Positions 24,037-34,768 of a stretch of 64,000 nucleotides of DNA are shown here, in pieces. The DNA comes from Massospora cicadina (Eukaryota; Entomophthoromycota; Entomophthoromycetes; Entomophthorales; Entomophthoraceae), in assembly GCA_022478985.1 (NCBI GenBank), contig JAKSZP010017381.1:1-64000 (forward strand), read 5' to 3'. How positions within the stretch are numbered: the first letter of the stretch is position 1; each line of letters opens with the position of its first letter. The position numbers were made by a program, and so were the translations under genes. The notes beneath the pieces were generated by a model. That model ran no database searches and was not told where the DNA came from. It worked only from the letters and a program-made list of their open reading frames with translations.

Positions 24037-24398
24037 ATCTTAAAAATTGTTTTTGGGAAAAAAGAACTTCCTTAAAAAAGCTCCAAAAAGTATAAAATAA
24101 TTGAGAAATTAAGCCTACTCAAAAAAACCCTTTTTGAAGTCGGCGCCATATTTTAAACTGAATTATATAATCTTGCTCACAAATACAAATTATATCTTAT
24201 GTCTGGATTGTGTCCAAGTGTAAAGTATAAGCAGCTTAGAATAAATAGTACTGAATATATAAATTTTAAAGACTTATTATAAGTCAGTTAAATTATGGCG
24301 CTGACTTCAAAAAGGGTTTTATTGAGTAGGCTTAATTTCACAATTATTTCATACTTTTTAGAGCTTTTTTAAGGGAGGTTCATTTTTTCCCAAAAATT
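24037..24398. repeat. Long inverted repeat (hairpin-capable, ~115-bp arms)
   Basis: The left arm 24,037-24,160 and right arm 24,284-24,398 are reverse complements with few mismatches. They share AATTAAGCCTACTCAA, CCCTTTTTGAAGTC and AAAAAAGCTC segments, with a loop of about 120 bp. A transcript could fold into a long double-stranded RNA. Confidence 0.8.
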
Positions 24399-24610
24399 TT
24401 TTTAGAAGGTTCTTTTTTCCCAAAAAAACTTTACCCCCAGCTCTTTTCCCCTCAAAAAATTAGTGCATTTTAAGTGTCTCTTATTCCTACTTTTATTAAA
24501 CATTACTATCTTTATATATTGTTTTTCTTTACTATTTCCCTATAAATTAAAACTTATTGTATATCTTTTATATATAGTATCTTATAAACATGTATCCTAA
24601 TAAATAATTT

Positions 24611-24860
24611 ATTAATTTTAGTTGATTTTTGGTCAAATTATACTAAATTTACTGATCACCATCTACAATACTTCATTATATTAAATTTAGATGATTTTTT
24701 TGGTCAACATATGCTGAATTTACTGACCACCATCTACAGTAATTTACTTTATTAGATTTGGTTGCTTTTATTAGTCAATCTATATAAATTTATTGATCGC
24801 TATCTAAAATAATTCATTTTATCAAATTTAGATGAGTTTATTGGTCAACTTATGCAAAAA
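24611..24860. repeat. ~71-bp minisatellite
   Basis: The phrase CTGATCACCATCTACAAT recurs in diverged form at 24,652, 24,723 and 24,793, each followed by TTTATTAAATTTAGATGATT and TGGTCAA. Same family as the array at 13,285-13,515. Confidence 0.7.
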
Positions 24861-25669
24861 CAATAGCCCTCTATAATGATTTAAGCTCGTTCCGCTATGA
24901 GCTCATACTGACTGAATTTTGACCTTATCCCCCAGCCATTGGACATATCTAATGTGCACCGAAGCTATCGCTTCACCAATGCCGGAAAACAGTTTATCCA
25001 GCGATGAACATACACTTGAAATCTATCGCTTCCGAGCCCATTTTTTTATTTATTAAATTAATGGGCAGATACTTGCCCAATACTTACAAAGGTAAAATGG
25101 GACCTAAGTTGGAGCATCCTCGATTTTTGGAAAAAATGATCATCCGAATTGGTCCAGTATTTCCAGAGTTATGCGCGAACAAACATAGAAAAAAAGAAAA
25201 AAACAGACTTACAGGTCGAATTGATAACCTCCTTCTTTTTCAAAGTTGGTTAAAAACATACATACAGGTCGAATTGAGAACCTTCTCCTTTTTCAAAATC
25301 AGTTAAAAAAGAGTGAACATCAGCTAAGAAATTCGTGCCAAATTTAAGGCCAAAAAACGGATGATTTTTTTAAAAACAGTGAAAGGGTTAATCAACCCAA
25401 ACCCAACAACCACTTGCCAAAACCATTCAAACTATCGAATCAACCAAATATCAAACTGCTCAGCCGTAACAATATACCAATTTTCATTAAAAACATATAG
25501 AATTTTCACTTCTTACATATAAAACTATTTTTATTATGAAAATAACAAATCGGGCTTCAAGGGCACACGGACCCCCTACTGTCCACCTATATCCAAATTT
25601 TCAAAACTCTACATGCTGTAGTTTTGGCTAGGCATCACATACATACACACTTGCTTTTATTATTATAGA

Positions 25670-26080
25670 TTAAAAATCTGCTTAATTTGGTTCCCCTAAT
25701 TAATAAATACTTTTGGTAAGTTAAATAAAAGGGGATATAGTAGTTTGAAAGATGTGTCATGTACGCAATGATTTTAAATGTACTAACTGTACCCGGCCAC
25801 ATGTTGCTGTGGCTCAGTCTGGTTAAATGGAAAAGAGAGAAAAGTGAAAGCATGCACTTCTAATAGCAAAATTTACCCGGCATTGCTCAGGTTTATTTAT
25901 AAGTTCACACTGACAGCCTATATGCTGTGCAATCACTACTCTTGAGCCACTCAAACTAAATGCTTCACTGTTGCCCTCATGGCTGGTGAGCTGATTATCC
26001 TAACTTTACTTAATCTACTTAAACCTCGAACACTAATTTTTATTTAGTTTCAGATGAGCAATTTGGTGAATTATTCAATA
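25670..26080. repeat. Inverted Helitron debris and W-repeat leader
   Basis: 25,670-25,790 is the reverse complement of the Helitron segment at 14,930-15,030. 25,905-26,080 matches 15,115-15,290, the leader and first unit of the W repeat. A minus-strand open stretch at 25,853-25,635 has no motif and is not called. Confidence 0.5.
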
Positions 26081-27716
26081 CTAGCGGAGTTGCCTGTGCT
26101 TCGCTACGGTGTTTATAGAATTTCAGGTGATTCGAATTGATTAATTTAGATTTAATATATAGTTAAGCAATAATTACTCGGCCAAATCTAATTGCTCAAT
26201 CGAAGCAACCAAAACCACAACCATTCAGCTAAAACTAACTGAACTTATCAAATCAACCAATAACTAATCACCTTTAAAGCTAAACTGTATCCTATCGATT
26301 CGACCAAAAACCATCAACCCACTCGGCCAAATAAAATAAACCTTTCAAATCAATCAGATTCTAAATTAATTTAGTTTTTATATTAGTAGATAGCTATCAA
26401 TAAGTTCAGGAACCATTAAACCTATTAAAAATTCCAACCTCCAACCACTTAGCTAAAATCAATTAAGTCTGCCAAATTAATTAAACCATCAATCTCTTAC
26501 CTGAAACTATTGAGCCTATCGAATCAACCAAAAAATAAACCACCACTCAGCAAAAACCATTTATTGAACTTACAAAACAGCCAAAAACTACCAACTAAAT
26601 ATCAAAGCCTATGAAACTATTGAATTAAATGAATATGAAAATACACAGCCAAATTGCTATATAATTACCGTTAGAAATATACGTTCTAGATCTTATATAG
26701 AACTGATATTTAAATTTATATGATTATATTAAACAATCATATATTAGCATTCCGTTCCCAAACTTTATAGAATACTTGTGCCAAGTTTGGTGATTTTTGG
26801 TTATTTGCTCGAGATAATGCATCTATATAAACAAATTAACATACTGATTCTTTTGTAAAGAAAAGTTTGACTAATTCTTGTTGATACCCACTTTAGCACA
26901 GATTTGTTTTTGGGCTTTAAGTTTACCTGATGATCCTAATCAATTCTTTTTAATATTTGTAGATGGGTATCGATGATATTAAAAAATCAAATTATATTGA
27001 ATCAATATAAAATTACCAACCATTGAGCCATACCCAATTGAACCTATCGAATTAACTAAACCACTTGACGCACCAATGCCCCGAACCGAGATAGCGAATA
27101 GCAAAGGCGAACCCGTGGAGTTCCTGGCCTATTATACGCCACGTGTGGAGGTTTTCCGGATTTTATCCTCCTTTCCCATACATTCGATTTCCCTTAATCG
27201 GTGCGGTATCCTCCCCAGGTCAGCCCACCTCGAATAAAATACTTTTAACTAAACCACTTAGCTAAAATCATTAGATTAAAAATCAACCAATCACTAACCG
27301 CTTCGTAACCAAAACTAAATGTATCGAAACAACCAAAATCACCAACCACTTACCAAAACCAATTAAATTATCGAATCAACCAATCACTAACTTCTTTATT
27401 AAAACCGTTAAGCTTAATCAACACAAACTCACCAACCGCTCGACAAAACCATTTAAACTACCGAATCAACCGAATATCAAACTTCTCAGCCGTAACAATA
27501 TACCGATTTCCATTAAAAACATATAAGATTTTCACTTGTTACATATAAAACTTTTTATTTTACTTTGAAAATAATAAATTTTAAGCCTCATAAACTTTCT
27601 CCATGAAAAAATGCGTATATGTGCCAACTTTTATGGTGATTGGTCAAACGGTGATGGAGTCTATAAAACATAGACAGACAGATATATATACCAACATCCA
27701 TTTATATATATATAGA
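26081..27716 (-). mobile_element. Non-autonomous Helitron with both termini
   Basis: On the minus strand it starts TCTATATATATATAAATGG after a host A. It ends with hairpin CCGTAGCGAAGCACAGG, about 10 nt, then CTAG followed by host T, the canonical Helitron layout. Removing it restores CAATA/TTCGCCAATTCTC, which matches the intact W unit AATA/TTCACCAATTCTC at 15,294/15,295. The interior is degenerate AATCAACCAA-type repeats with no Rep or helicase. It carries a 5'-truncated SINE at 27,067-27,244 and CATAGACAGACAGATATATA near its 5' end. Confidence 0.85.
27067..27244 (+). mobile_element. SINE family B, 5'-truncated
   Basis: Target duplication TTAACTAAACCACTT (27,052-27,066 and 27,245-27,259). 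It ends CCCAGGTCAGCCCACCTCGA then ATAAAA. It aligns with 52,235-52,410, 60,860-61,030 and the complements of 53.5 and 61.7 kb. It is nested inside the Helitron, so younger than it. Confidence 0.85.
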
Positions 27717-27900
27717 TTCGCCAATTCTCACTCACTCACCCAAATAGATTGAACCTATTATACTCGATAGTTTCAGATTTCGATAATATTTGCCAATTCT
27801 CACCCACTCGCTTAGATCGTTTGAACCTATCAGACTCGAAGCCTTCAGATGTCAGTCAGCCAGTACATCAGTCAGTGGATGTGTTTTATTAAGTAGTATA
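27717..27900 (+). repeat. W minisatellite units, right of the Helitron
   Basis: Continuation of the split W unit (TTCGCCAATTCTCACTCACT), a second unit at about 27,776, and an end GTCAGTCAGCCAGTACATCA with TATTAAGTAGTATAGAT, itself resembling a Helitron 5' end in reverse. Confidence 0.6.
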
Positions 27901-28706
27901 GATAAGTGGCTTTTCTATTAACAATTGTTCTAATTAAGCCGCGCTAATATAGGCTGATTCATTTCAAGATCAAATGATTGATTACATTAGCATTTATAGG
28001 ATCCCTGATCAACTTTTGGTTTCATCTAACTTCAGTTCTAATCATAATTGAAACATTATATACATTCAATTTACGCTTCGCGAACTCTGCAGTTATTCTA
28101 GTGTTGTAGATAGAATTTGCAGTTGATCTTTATAGATCATGTGGGCAAAGTAGCTACAGCCTTAAATTAAATAGTCTATTTTGCTTTATTGTTAAGTTTA
28201 TTAGGACTGAATGATCCTAATTGCCACCCTTCACTTTAAGCAATTGATCTGAAGACTGATGTTATCTAAATAATGTCCAGAAGAGGTTTTAACAATATAG
28301 CATATATCTTTTATTAGAGCATGTGAGTTTTGTCTTGTAAGTACCACATTAACAAGATCGATAAACTAGTCTTTGTATGTTCATATATATACAAAGTAAA
28401 TAAAGATACAAATAGGTCATATCCATTAGGTTTTATCAATATCAACTATAACTGAAATTTAGTGAGCTTTATGGTATAACTACATTTTCCATACTATAAA
28501 ATCAGATGTAGTTTATTTTGATTTCGAAATTTAGCCCTAAATAGAAAAAAAGTGGATAAATATATTTTTCATACGCAAAACATAGAACTTAAAAACATGT
28601 GATGTAGTATGATTGCTGATAAGTGGATATAATTTAAACCACTGATGTGGCCACATGAGAGTGATATAAATAAGCTGGCAAGTTTATAAGACATACCTAG
28701 TGTAAT
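27901..28706. other. Upstream region of the receptor gene, nothing recognised
   Basis: AT-rich and non-repetitive as far as I can see. A TATA-like ATATAAATAAG lies at about 28,663-28,673, roughly 35 bp before the ATG. No upstream open frame of note was found. Confidence 0.4.
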
Positions 28707-30024
28707 ATGTTATTTGGAAGTGATTCTATAGAACACAAGCTTGTAAACTGGAGTAGCATTGCAAGCTCTCTTATTATTATTATATATACTATATTTCTAA
28801 GTAAGTATGATTTTTTTACCTAACTAATCACCATAAAGAGTTGAAGAGACCTGCTTATTTAGATCGAGTGTCACTCAAGGTCCAGATTGCTATTGCATTT
28901 ATTGATGTCATTAGACATCTGAACTATCTTTATGGTCACACCTCAGGTGTGAAAATATGCTTACTCAGTGCATTTATCTTTTACTTTTGCTTCCATGCTA
29001 ATACCTTTCTAAATGCGGCCATTGCATTTAACTTGCAGATTATATATCTTCATGAAAGAATCCCTTCAGAATCTCTTGGACCATTTCTATATGTAGTCCC
29101 ATTAAGTGTTGCTTTAGTTATTGATTTAGTTCCTTTCAGTAAGAATTTTAACTTACATACTAATAATACTAGTGATGAATGCTTATGGAGAAGGAATGAA
29201 TGGGTTTTGTGCGTTAGTACCCGATCATCCTTCTAAAGAGACTTTAAAAATGATTATGCTTTATATAACCAACTATCCTGTATTGATATATTGCTTCATC
29301 ATACCGCTAATTCTCATGCTCAAGCTATACTTGACAAGAATTATGGATAAGCCATCTGAAGATCCAGAAAGACAGCCCCTTTTATCAGCAGTACAAGATC
29401 CTCTCTCAAGGACATTAGGATTCAGAGTGTAAGTTAAATACTACTATGTTGCTAATCTTTAGAGCTCTATATCCATTAGCTTGCTTTCTATGTCATTTGG
29501 GAAATATAGTATTTGACTATAGTGTATCTTCCAACAAGTATAAGAATATATTTGCCATATGGGCCAATGTAGGGTTTGATATAAATGGCACTGTAAATTT
29601 TATATGCTTTATCTATGATCCCTATATTCAAGAATCTTGGAATCCACCTTATCAGACTGTATCCCATGAGTCATCTATACAGGATGAGTTACAGTACACT
29701 AGTCAGATGCCTAATAGACCTACAGAAGATCATACTAAGGCTTCTCAAAGGATTTCAAAGTCAGAGATATTTGGTTCTGAACAATCTATCTCAGCTCGAT
29801 CTAGTTCAACTAACATAACCTATAGCCTACCAAACAAGCATGAAAAGGCCTTAAAAAAGAAATCTAAGGATAAGAAATCAGTTAGATCTGACATAGATTC
29901 AACAAGATACTATATTTCACCAATCCCTGTCCCTGGTGCAAGGATCCCTGATGAGCATAGAAGAGAAACCTGGCATATAGATGATCAAAACCTTGATATA
30001 AGAATGCAGTATAAGCTTAGATAA
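28707..30024 (+). CDS. Seven-transmembrane G-protein-coupled-receptor-like protein, four exons
   Basis: Exons 28,707-28,800, 28,839-29,138, 29,173-29,428 and 29,463-30,024 join to 1,212 nt, 403 residues plus stop. All junctions keep frame and all introns are GTAAG...AG, with CTAAC, ACTAAT or GCTAAT branch-like sites. Seven hydrophobic segments are seen: about residues 19-31 (SLIIIIYTIFL), 45-62, 75-100 (ending LQIIYLHE), 109-130, 159-181, 214-235 and 245-268 (ending CFIYDP, like the end of TM7). A Ser/Thr/Lys-rich cytoplasmic tail of about 130 residues follows (KKKSKDKKS). Topology, the short third loop and tail resemble fungal cAMP-receptor-like or Git3-type receptors. Family placement is inference; ligand unknown. 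The start is the first in-frame ATG before TM1. Confidence 0.85.
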
Positions 30025-30036
30025 GCGAGCATAAAA

Positions 30037-30042
30037 AATAAA
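30037..30042 (+). terminator. Polyadenylation signal AATAAA
   Basis: AATAAA 13 nt after the receptor stop codon, followed by a T-rich stretch. Consistent with a short 3' UTR, although AATAAA is common in AT-rich DNA. Confidence 0.4.
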
Positions 30043-30590
30043 CTTTTATTCCTTTATAATATCCGTTTCCTTAGTCAAGTTTTCTTTATGATAATATCAT
30101 TAGGTTTTTGATACCTTTATAAATATAATAAGTTAGTCTATAAATTCACTTTTGGTAAAAAAACTACTAAAATTTAACTTACTTGCAAATGTTTTATGTT
30201 TTTATACAAAGGTTTCATGATATTTTCTGCTTGCTTTTTCTTTTAAACTTGTACATTTATTAAGAAGATGTCTGAAATTTTAGTATTATTAGCAACCTAA
30301 TCTACTCCTCACAGTTTTTAAGGCTGTATGTGAATACAGTCAAAAATTATAATTACTCTTTTTTTCACTAAAACAAACTAAACCTCACTATAAAGCATTA
30401 AAACTTAATTCTATTTACCACCTTAAAATTTATGAGTGAAAGGATATAAAGTAAGGACTGATTATTGTATGATAATGACAATGGTTAGGCAATAATATAG
30501 CTGTACTTCACTTCTTACAAATCATACTATTTGTGACCAAATAATATGACAAAGTATGCTTAGTTGCATTTATTACTATGTCATTTTTTT
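30043..30590. other. AT-rich intergenic sequence, nothing recognised
   Basis: No open frame, repeat or RNA gene that I can support. Confidence 0.4.
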
Positions 30591-30730
30591 AGTACTAAAC
30601 TTCCCAACCTGAGTGGAGATCCATCAATGTTTTTTAATTACACATGGGATCTAAGAGCCTGAGGTGAGGGAAAGGGAGGGAGGAGTAAAAAATTTAGGAG
30701 AATGCTATACATAGCTGTGCTTCAGTGTAA
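30590..30730 (-). mobile_element. Probable 5'-truncated non-LTR element tail
   Basis: On the minus strand this ends GGTTGGGAAGTTTAGTACTAAAAAAA, like the TTGGGTTGGGCACCACTAGTACTAAAAA end of the element at 17,289. The left (5') limit is uncertain and no target duplication was found, so the extent is a guess. Confidence 0.45.
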
Positions 30731-31200
30731 ATAAGCTGATGAGGGCTTTTGGGATTCTATTTTTTAACTTGATGGTGCTAAGCCCTAAGAAGCCTGAAAA
30801 GTCAGTACTTGAAGCTGTCTAAGATTTATGACAAGTATATGTTTAATTTTAAAGGGTGCCAAGTCATCATTTATGTTCCATCATCTAGAGTATCCATTCT
30901 ATAGTAAGTATGGAAAAATGGAATTATTGAAGCCAAGTACAAAATGAGATATATAAAGTATGACATAACTTTATTTTTACTATAAATATTGACTTTTATA
31001 TGTCATACTTAACAATAAAAACCCCAAAAGGAAAAAGATTAATAAAATTGATAGAAGGAGAAAATAGATGGGAGGCTCTTTATCAGGTGATGTATTACAG
31101 ATATTATAAAATGCCTTTGTAATATTTTTAATCAGAAAAATATATGTTGAATGTACCAAGTCAGATGAGACTTGATTTCACTTAGGTTGATTGGTGAGTA
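30731..31200. other. AT-rich sequence, nothing recognised
   Basis: Contains an imperfect inverted pair, AAGTATGACATAACTTTATT at about 30,957 and GTCATACTTAACAATAAA at about 31,001. No coding is evident. Confidence 0.35.
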
Positions 31201-32402
31201 TATTCTTTGTTCTTACCCTTTCTCAGGTTCATCTTAGTTTGCTGCTTTGTGTGCCACCTAGTATACTAGTCACCTGACATTCTGATGATATAATATTTTG
31301 ATTAGGTATGATTTCATCTCAGGTTGTATTAGGCTCAAATTGGTCTAATAGAATTTTTCTAATGTCAATTTGAGCTGTACCAACTATTGATTTTTTTCAT
31401 ATGATTATTCAAGGTAACTTGTTTAACCCCCTTCCAAGTTTAGGCATTGATTCAGTTAAGGAAGTTTCATGTTCAATATTCTTCCCATCATATCTGATAT
31501 CCTGATATCTGACATTACCCCCTTCATAGGTATTATCAGAGAAGTACTGATGCAAGAATTGGCTATGTACACAGTTGATAGTTACCCAGTTTTCATAGAC
31601 TTAATTGAGTATTTTTACCCATGTTTGTATTTTATAACGTATAGTCTATCCCAGATAAAATCTAATTATTTTTTTATTGAGTGCTATACAATTGTGATAG
31701 TATAGTACTAGATCCAAAATCTCAAAGGTGGCAAAGGTTGGTGAGATGCATTTTCTTCTTAACTTTCTATTGTAACCATATTGCTAGATTTATCATAGCC
31801 ATAAATTGTAGTTGTATGATCTTCTAGGTTAATCTTTTTAGTACTATCTCAGAACCTTCATAAATTTCACTGGCAACTTCATGAGCTAATAGAGCCAGAA
31901 TTTCAGGTACTCTTCCTTATAAGGCCTTGAAGGGTGACATGATAATTCAATGAAAAATTACCCTATAAAGATACCAACGCACTTGAGAGATATTAGTACC
32001 AGTGTAATGGATTAGTAGTGGCCATCTTTCACAATTTTAAAACTAATGTTCCATTTGCTCTTTCTACATCTCCATTAGTTAATAAGTTTTAGGGTGCTAA
32101 AAATAATTGTTAAGTTCCAATGCTTGTAGCTAAGATTCTCACAACGCTTGAAGTAAAATTCTTCTCATTGTCACATAGCAGTACCTTCAGAAACCAATCC
32201 TAGTAAATATATTTTGATAATAAGTTAGTTGTAGCTTGGAGGTCTGCATAGAAATTGTATTTGTTTTGACCCACTTCTTATAGTGATCAATGCCAACAAG
32301 GATGTATCAATTTCCTCCTGTGGATTCATGTAGTAGACCTATGATGTCTAAAAAGATAGTATGAATTGGCCGCTGAGGGATCATGGGCTGATACTTGCAC
32401 TT
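31200..32402 (-). pseudogene. Integrase region of an old Ty3/gypsy element (left half)
   Basis: Read on the minus strand from 32,430: a zinc-finger end (VINYYKAKCKYQ, PMIPQRP), then TIFLDIIG with the first catalytic Asp, a GIDHYKKWV segment, LLCDNEKNF with the second Asp, and GDVERANGTL with the catalytic Glu. Then comes the C-terminal MSPFKAL and the ILALLAHEVASEIYEG stretch (31,900-31,830). Stops and at least three frameshifts break it. The rest to 31,200 is probably the 3' end of the element; no LTR was recognised. It continues at 41,738 beyond the inserted chromovirus. Confidence 0.75.
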
Positions 32403-32409
32403 GGCCTTA
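32403..32409. repeat. Target-site duplication GGCCTTA (left copy)
   Basis: GGCCTTA here and at 41,731-41,737 abuts the two ends of the chromovirus. Within the broken integrase frame it reads as part of the zinc-finger codons. A 7-bp match is longer than the usual 5 bp, so the outer two bases may be chance. Confidence 0.55.
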
Positions 32410-33213
32410 TAATAGTTGATAACCATACATGAAACTAGTAAGATTAGAAATTATGAGATTTATGTATGTTGATGGTTGCAATTCTATTATTCTGATAAGG
32501 TTCTTTAATCAGGTTAATAGTGGGATAATTATTTTATTAAATATTTAAGTGGTTGTCCATTTTGAGGTTTTCCTGTTAGCCAATGAGTTGCCAGGACATC
32601 GTTAATTCCAGAGGCTTTTTACATGCCTCATGACTAACAATGCATTTAGCCTTTTTAGGTAATATTTCAAAGTGAGGTCACCCCAATGGACCTCACTTTA
32701 AAATTCTATTCTGAACTTTAATTTCACCCTAATAAAGGCCACTGTTTGCTAGACCAGTTATAATTAATATAGTTTATTATTGTATTTTATTTTTTAGGAG
32801 GTTGGTTCAGCACAAATGGCGGTGCAATGGGAAGTGAGGAAGGGGTAGACGTCTTGAGATTCTTTGGTTTGGCAATGCTCTGCTGGAGCGGAATACCTTG
32901 GCCCAGTGGAGGTTGGTTGGGGAGCTTGTCAAAAGCCATGGCATGAGTGGCCAGAGGCTGGCAGGACAATGTTGTCTGCCGCTCCTCAGCCTGCACCCAT
33001 CCCTTTGGGATGGCAGTTGCCAGAGTGACCCCAAGATAACAGAGGCCAGTTCACTGCACCTTGGCCCAGTGTTCCCAGCAAGGCCACCCACCCGGATAGG
33101 AGTCTTGGGGTTTGGTACAGCTATTGCCCTTTCCTTTATGGAAGTGACTCCCCTTTAGGGGTTTGGGTTTATGGCCAGCGGTAAGCTGGGCCTTGGGAGC
33201 TCCATACGTTACA
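32410..33213 (+). repeat. 5' LTR of the chromovirus
   Basis: Matches 40,922-41,730 along its length, including TAATAGTGGGATAATTATTT, GCCAATGAGTTGCCAGGAC and GGCTTTTTACATGCCTC, and ends GTTACA. The start is placed directly after the target copy; the first two bases read TA instead of TG. The 3' half (32,810-33,213) is GC-richer. Confidence 0.75.
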
Positions 33214-33339
33214 TTATTTCAAAATCAACCTTATCTTGGCAGGCTGTGGTTATAGCCAGCCTGCAAGATGTCTGAAGTCTCTGTCCCAAGCATTGCTGTG
33301 AGACATCAATCATCTTTTCATTGTCTTTGTGGGGCCTTC

Positions 33340-34768
33340 TGTAAGTCCCAGGGAACGTCCTCTGGGCATCAATTGGGCCATTTTCCTGTTTCTGAGCAAG
33401 AGGGTACTGAAGAGGATGGCTGTACCCCTCATTACTTAGGGCAATCTCGCTCACATGGTAGACAAGCACTGGGTAACAGCTCTTCCGCTTTGGATCCCTC
33501 CCCTGGTACCCAAACTCATCTCAGCAGAATCATTACAGAGAATTAGTGAAATCTGCACCAATATTGCTGAAATGAAATTGATTGGAACGAATTCAAGTGT
33601 CAATCAGCCTGATGTTCAGATTTTATATGGTTGAAAAGTGATTAAGACTGATATATTGATCAGAATGCCTGACAGTTTCAATTTGACCAACATGATGATC
33701 AAAAAAATCACCCCCTCCCAAAATAATTGAGGATTATCCCCAATGGGCAGGTAACAGCATCAGACACCATTGATGAGGGTTTGAAGCTCTATGCCAGCAA
33801 ATTGGGTGTAGCATATGATGCAACATTTCTGACTGAACAAATGGCCCAGCAACTGGGAACAGGCAGGTTAGGTATCCTGAACCTGTTCCCAACCAAATGG
33901 GTCCACCCCTACATGAGGTAGCCTTGGGGGATTCCCACTGCTCATTGGGCCAAACTCCATCACACCAACCTTCAGAAATGCAGCTGATCCTTGGTTTGGA
34001 TGTTTGAGGTCAAACTGACAGTAACTCAGCCCATTGCCAAATTCTTCAATGTCAGTTCTCAGTGAACTTATCCACCCCATTCCCAAATAATTCACCAGTT
34101 AAGTTAAAATTGAGGGTCCCAATCCCAGCTTGTCCCCACACCAATTGACCACTATTTAATCAGTTGCATTGCACTGAGAAAATTGTTGGTCAATTTTCTT
34201 CCTTTTCCTTTGCAATAAAATTTTGCCCCAAAAAACCAATTAATTTTTATCTAGTTGATCTTCTTCTGGCCACATTTACAATGGCTTTTCCCTGGTGGCC
34301 TGTCAGTCTGTACACTGGATGGGCTCTACCAGTACTCATGGTCAATATGGCCCCACCATCGTAGATAAGATCCAGCAAGTCAGATACTTCTGGCAATTTA
34401 ACCCTGCTGTCATGCACTTTTGATAACAGTATACTGGGATCTTGTAGCCTTACGTCCACCATATTCTAGCAAGGATCAGCCTCATTGTCTCCCCAGTTGA
34501 ATCAGTCCCATATACCAGTGAACTTATTGAAACCATTTCTGAGACTCTGCCCCCTGCAGCAAAGACCTCCAGGGTCTGGGGTGGGCCTGATTTGGTTTGT
34601 CCTTGGGATCATATTCACTGTTTTTTTACACCAACGATTTGTCATTTCCCAATGCCCAGCTCCATACAACGTCATTCAGTTGGCAATGCCTCTGGCATTA
34701 TGGCTTGCTTTTTGGGTGCTCACGCATCCCAACTGGAAGGCCAGTCTAAACTTCTTCTGCCATTTCCA
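33340..34768 (+). repeat. Module B, left copy (1.43-kb direct repeat, gag-side)
   Basis: Begins TGTAAGTCCCAGGGAAC, 127 bp after the 5' LTR, and matches 39,244-40,670 at roughly nine positions in ten by eye. The translatable part (33,400-33,921, with frameshifts) reads LAHMVDKHWVTALPLW, then ASDTIDEG and KLGVAYDATFLTEQMAQQL. The remainder has AATAAAATTTTGCCCC at about 34,217 and a PPGSGVGLIWFV segment. The unknown domain lies in the Gag position. Confidence 0.8.

Larger units (their letters stand above)
23885..25393. mobile_element. TIR element (~1.5 kb) inserted in Helitron DNA
   Basis: The left end TTAATCCTTTCA and right end TGAAAGGGTTAA are inverted. A CATATATGC palindrome block with AAATCTAAAAATGCATAT follows the left end. 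The related short element at 59,817-60,213 has the same arrangement. The uninterrupted site is visible at about 27,408-27,425 (AAGCTTAATCAACA), compared with AAGCTTA at 23,880 and ATCAACCCAAA at 25,390 here. No transposase was recognised. Inside are a long inverted repeat, a 70-bp minisatellite and CATA/AAGTYGGTTAAAAA motifs, so it may itself be composite. Confidence 0.6.
17391..25669 (-). mobile_element. Helitron mosaic, heavily interrupted
   Basis: At 17,391 the sequence changes from W-repeat GATAATA to CTAGCATCCATTACCC, then TGCTTTGCTATG. On the minus strand this is a hairpin, about 10 nt, then CTAG, the Helitron 3' end. The body (17,391-17,736) continues at 23,461 after a 5.7-kb LTR element. 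It is interrupted again by a TIR element at about 23,885-25,393 and continues into CAGCCGTAACAATATACC, as in 27,485. It probably ends at TATTATAGA (25,669). Net length is about 1 kb. Homology supports the pieces; the far end is tentative because its flank does not match the expected W sequence. Confidence 0.5.

Noticed and set aside
31830..31846. TTTTTAGTACTA, resembling another micro-insertion tail
   Set aside because: It lies in the integrase reading frame (complement reads SEIVLKRLT) and has no flanking duplication; coincidence.
32787..33213. Overlapping open frames on both strands
   Set aside because: They fall in the GC-rich part of the chromovirus LTR and are not conserved between the two LTRs.
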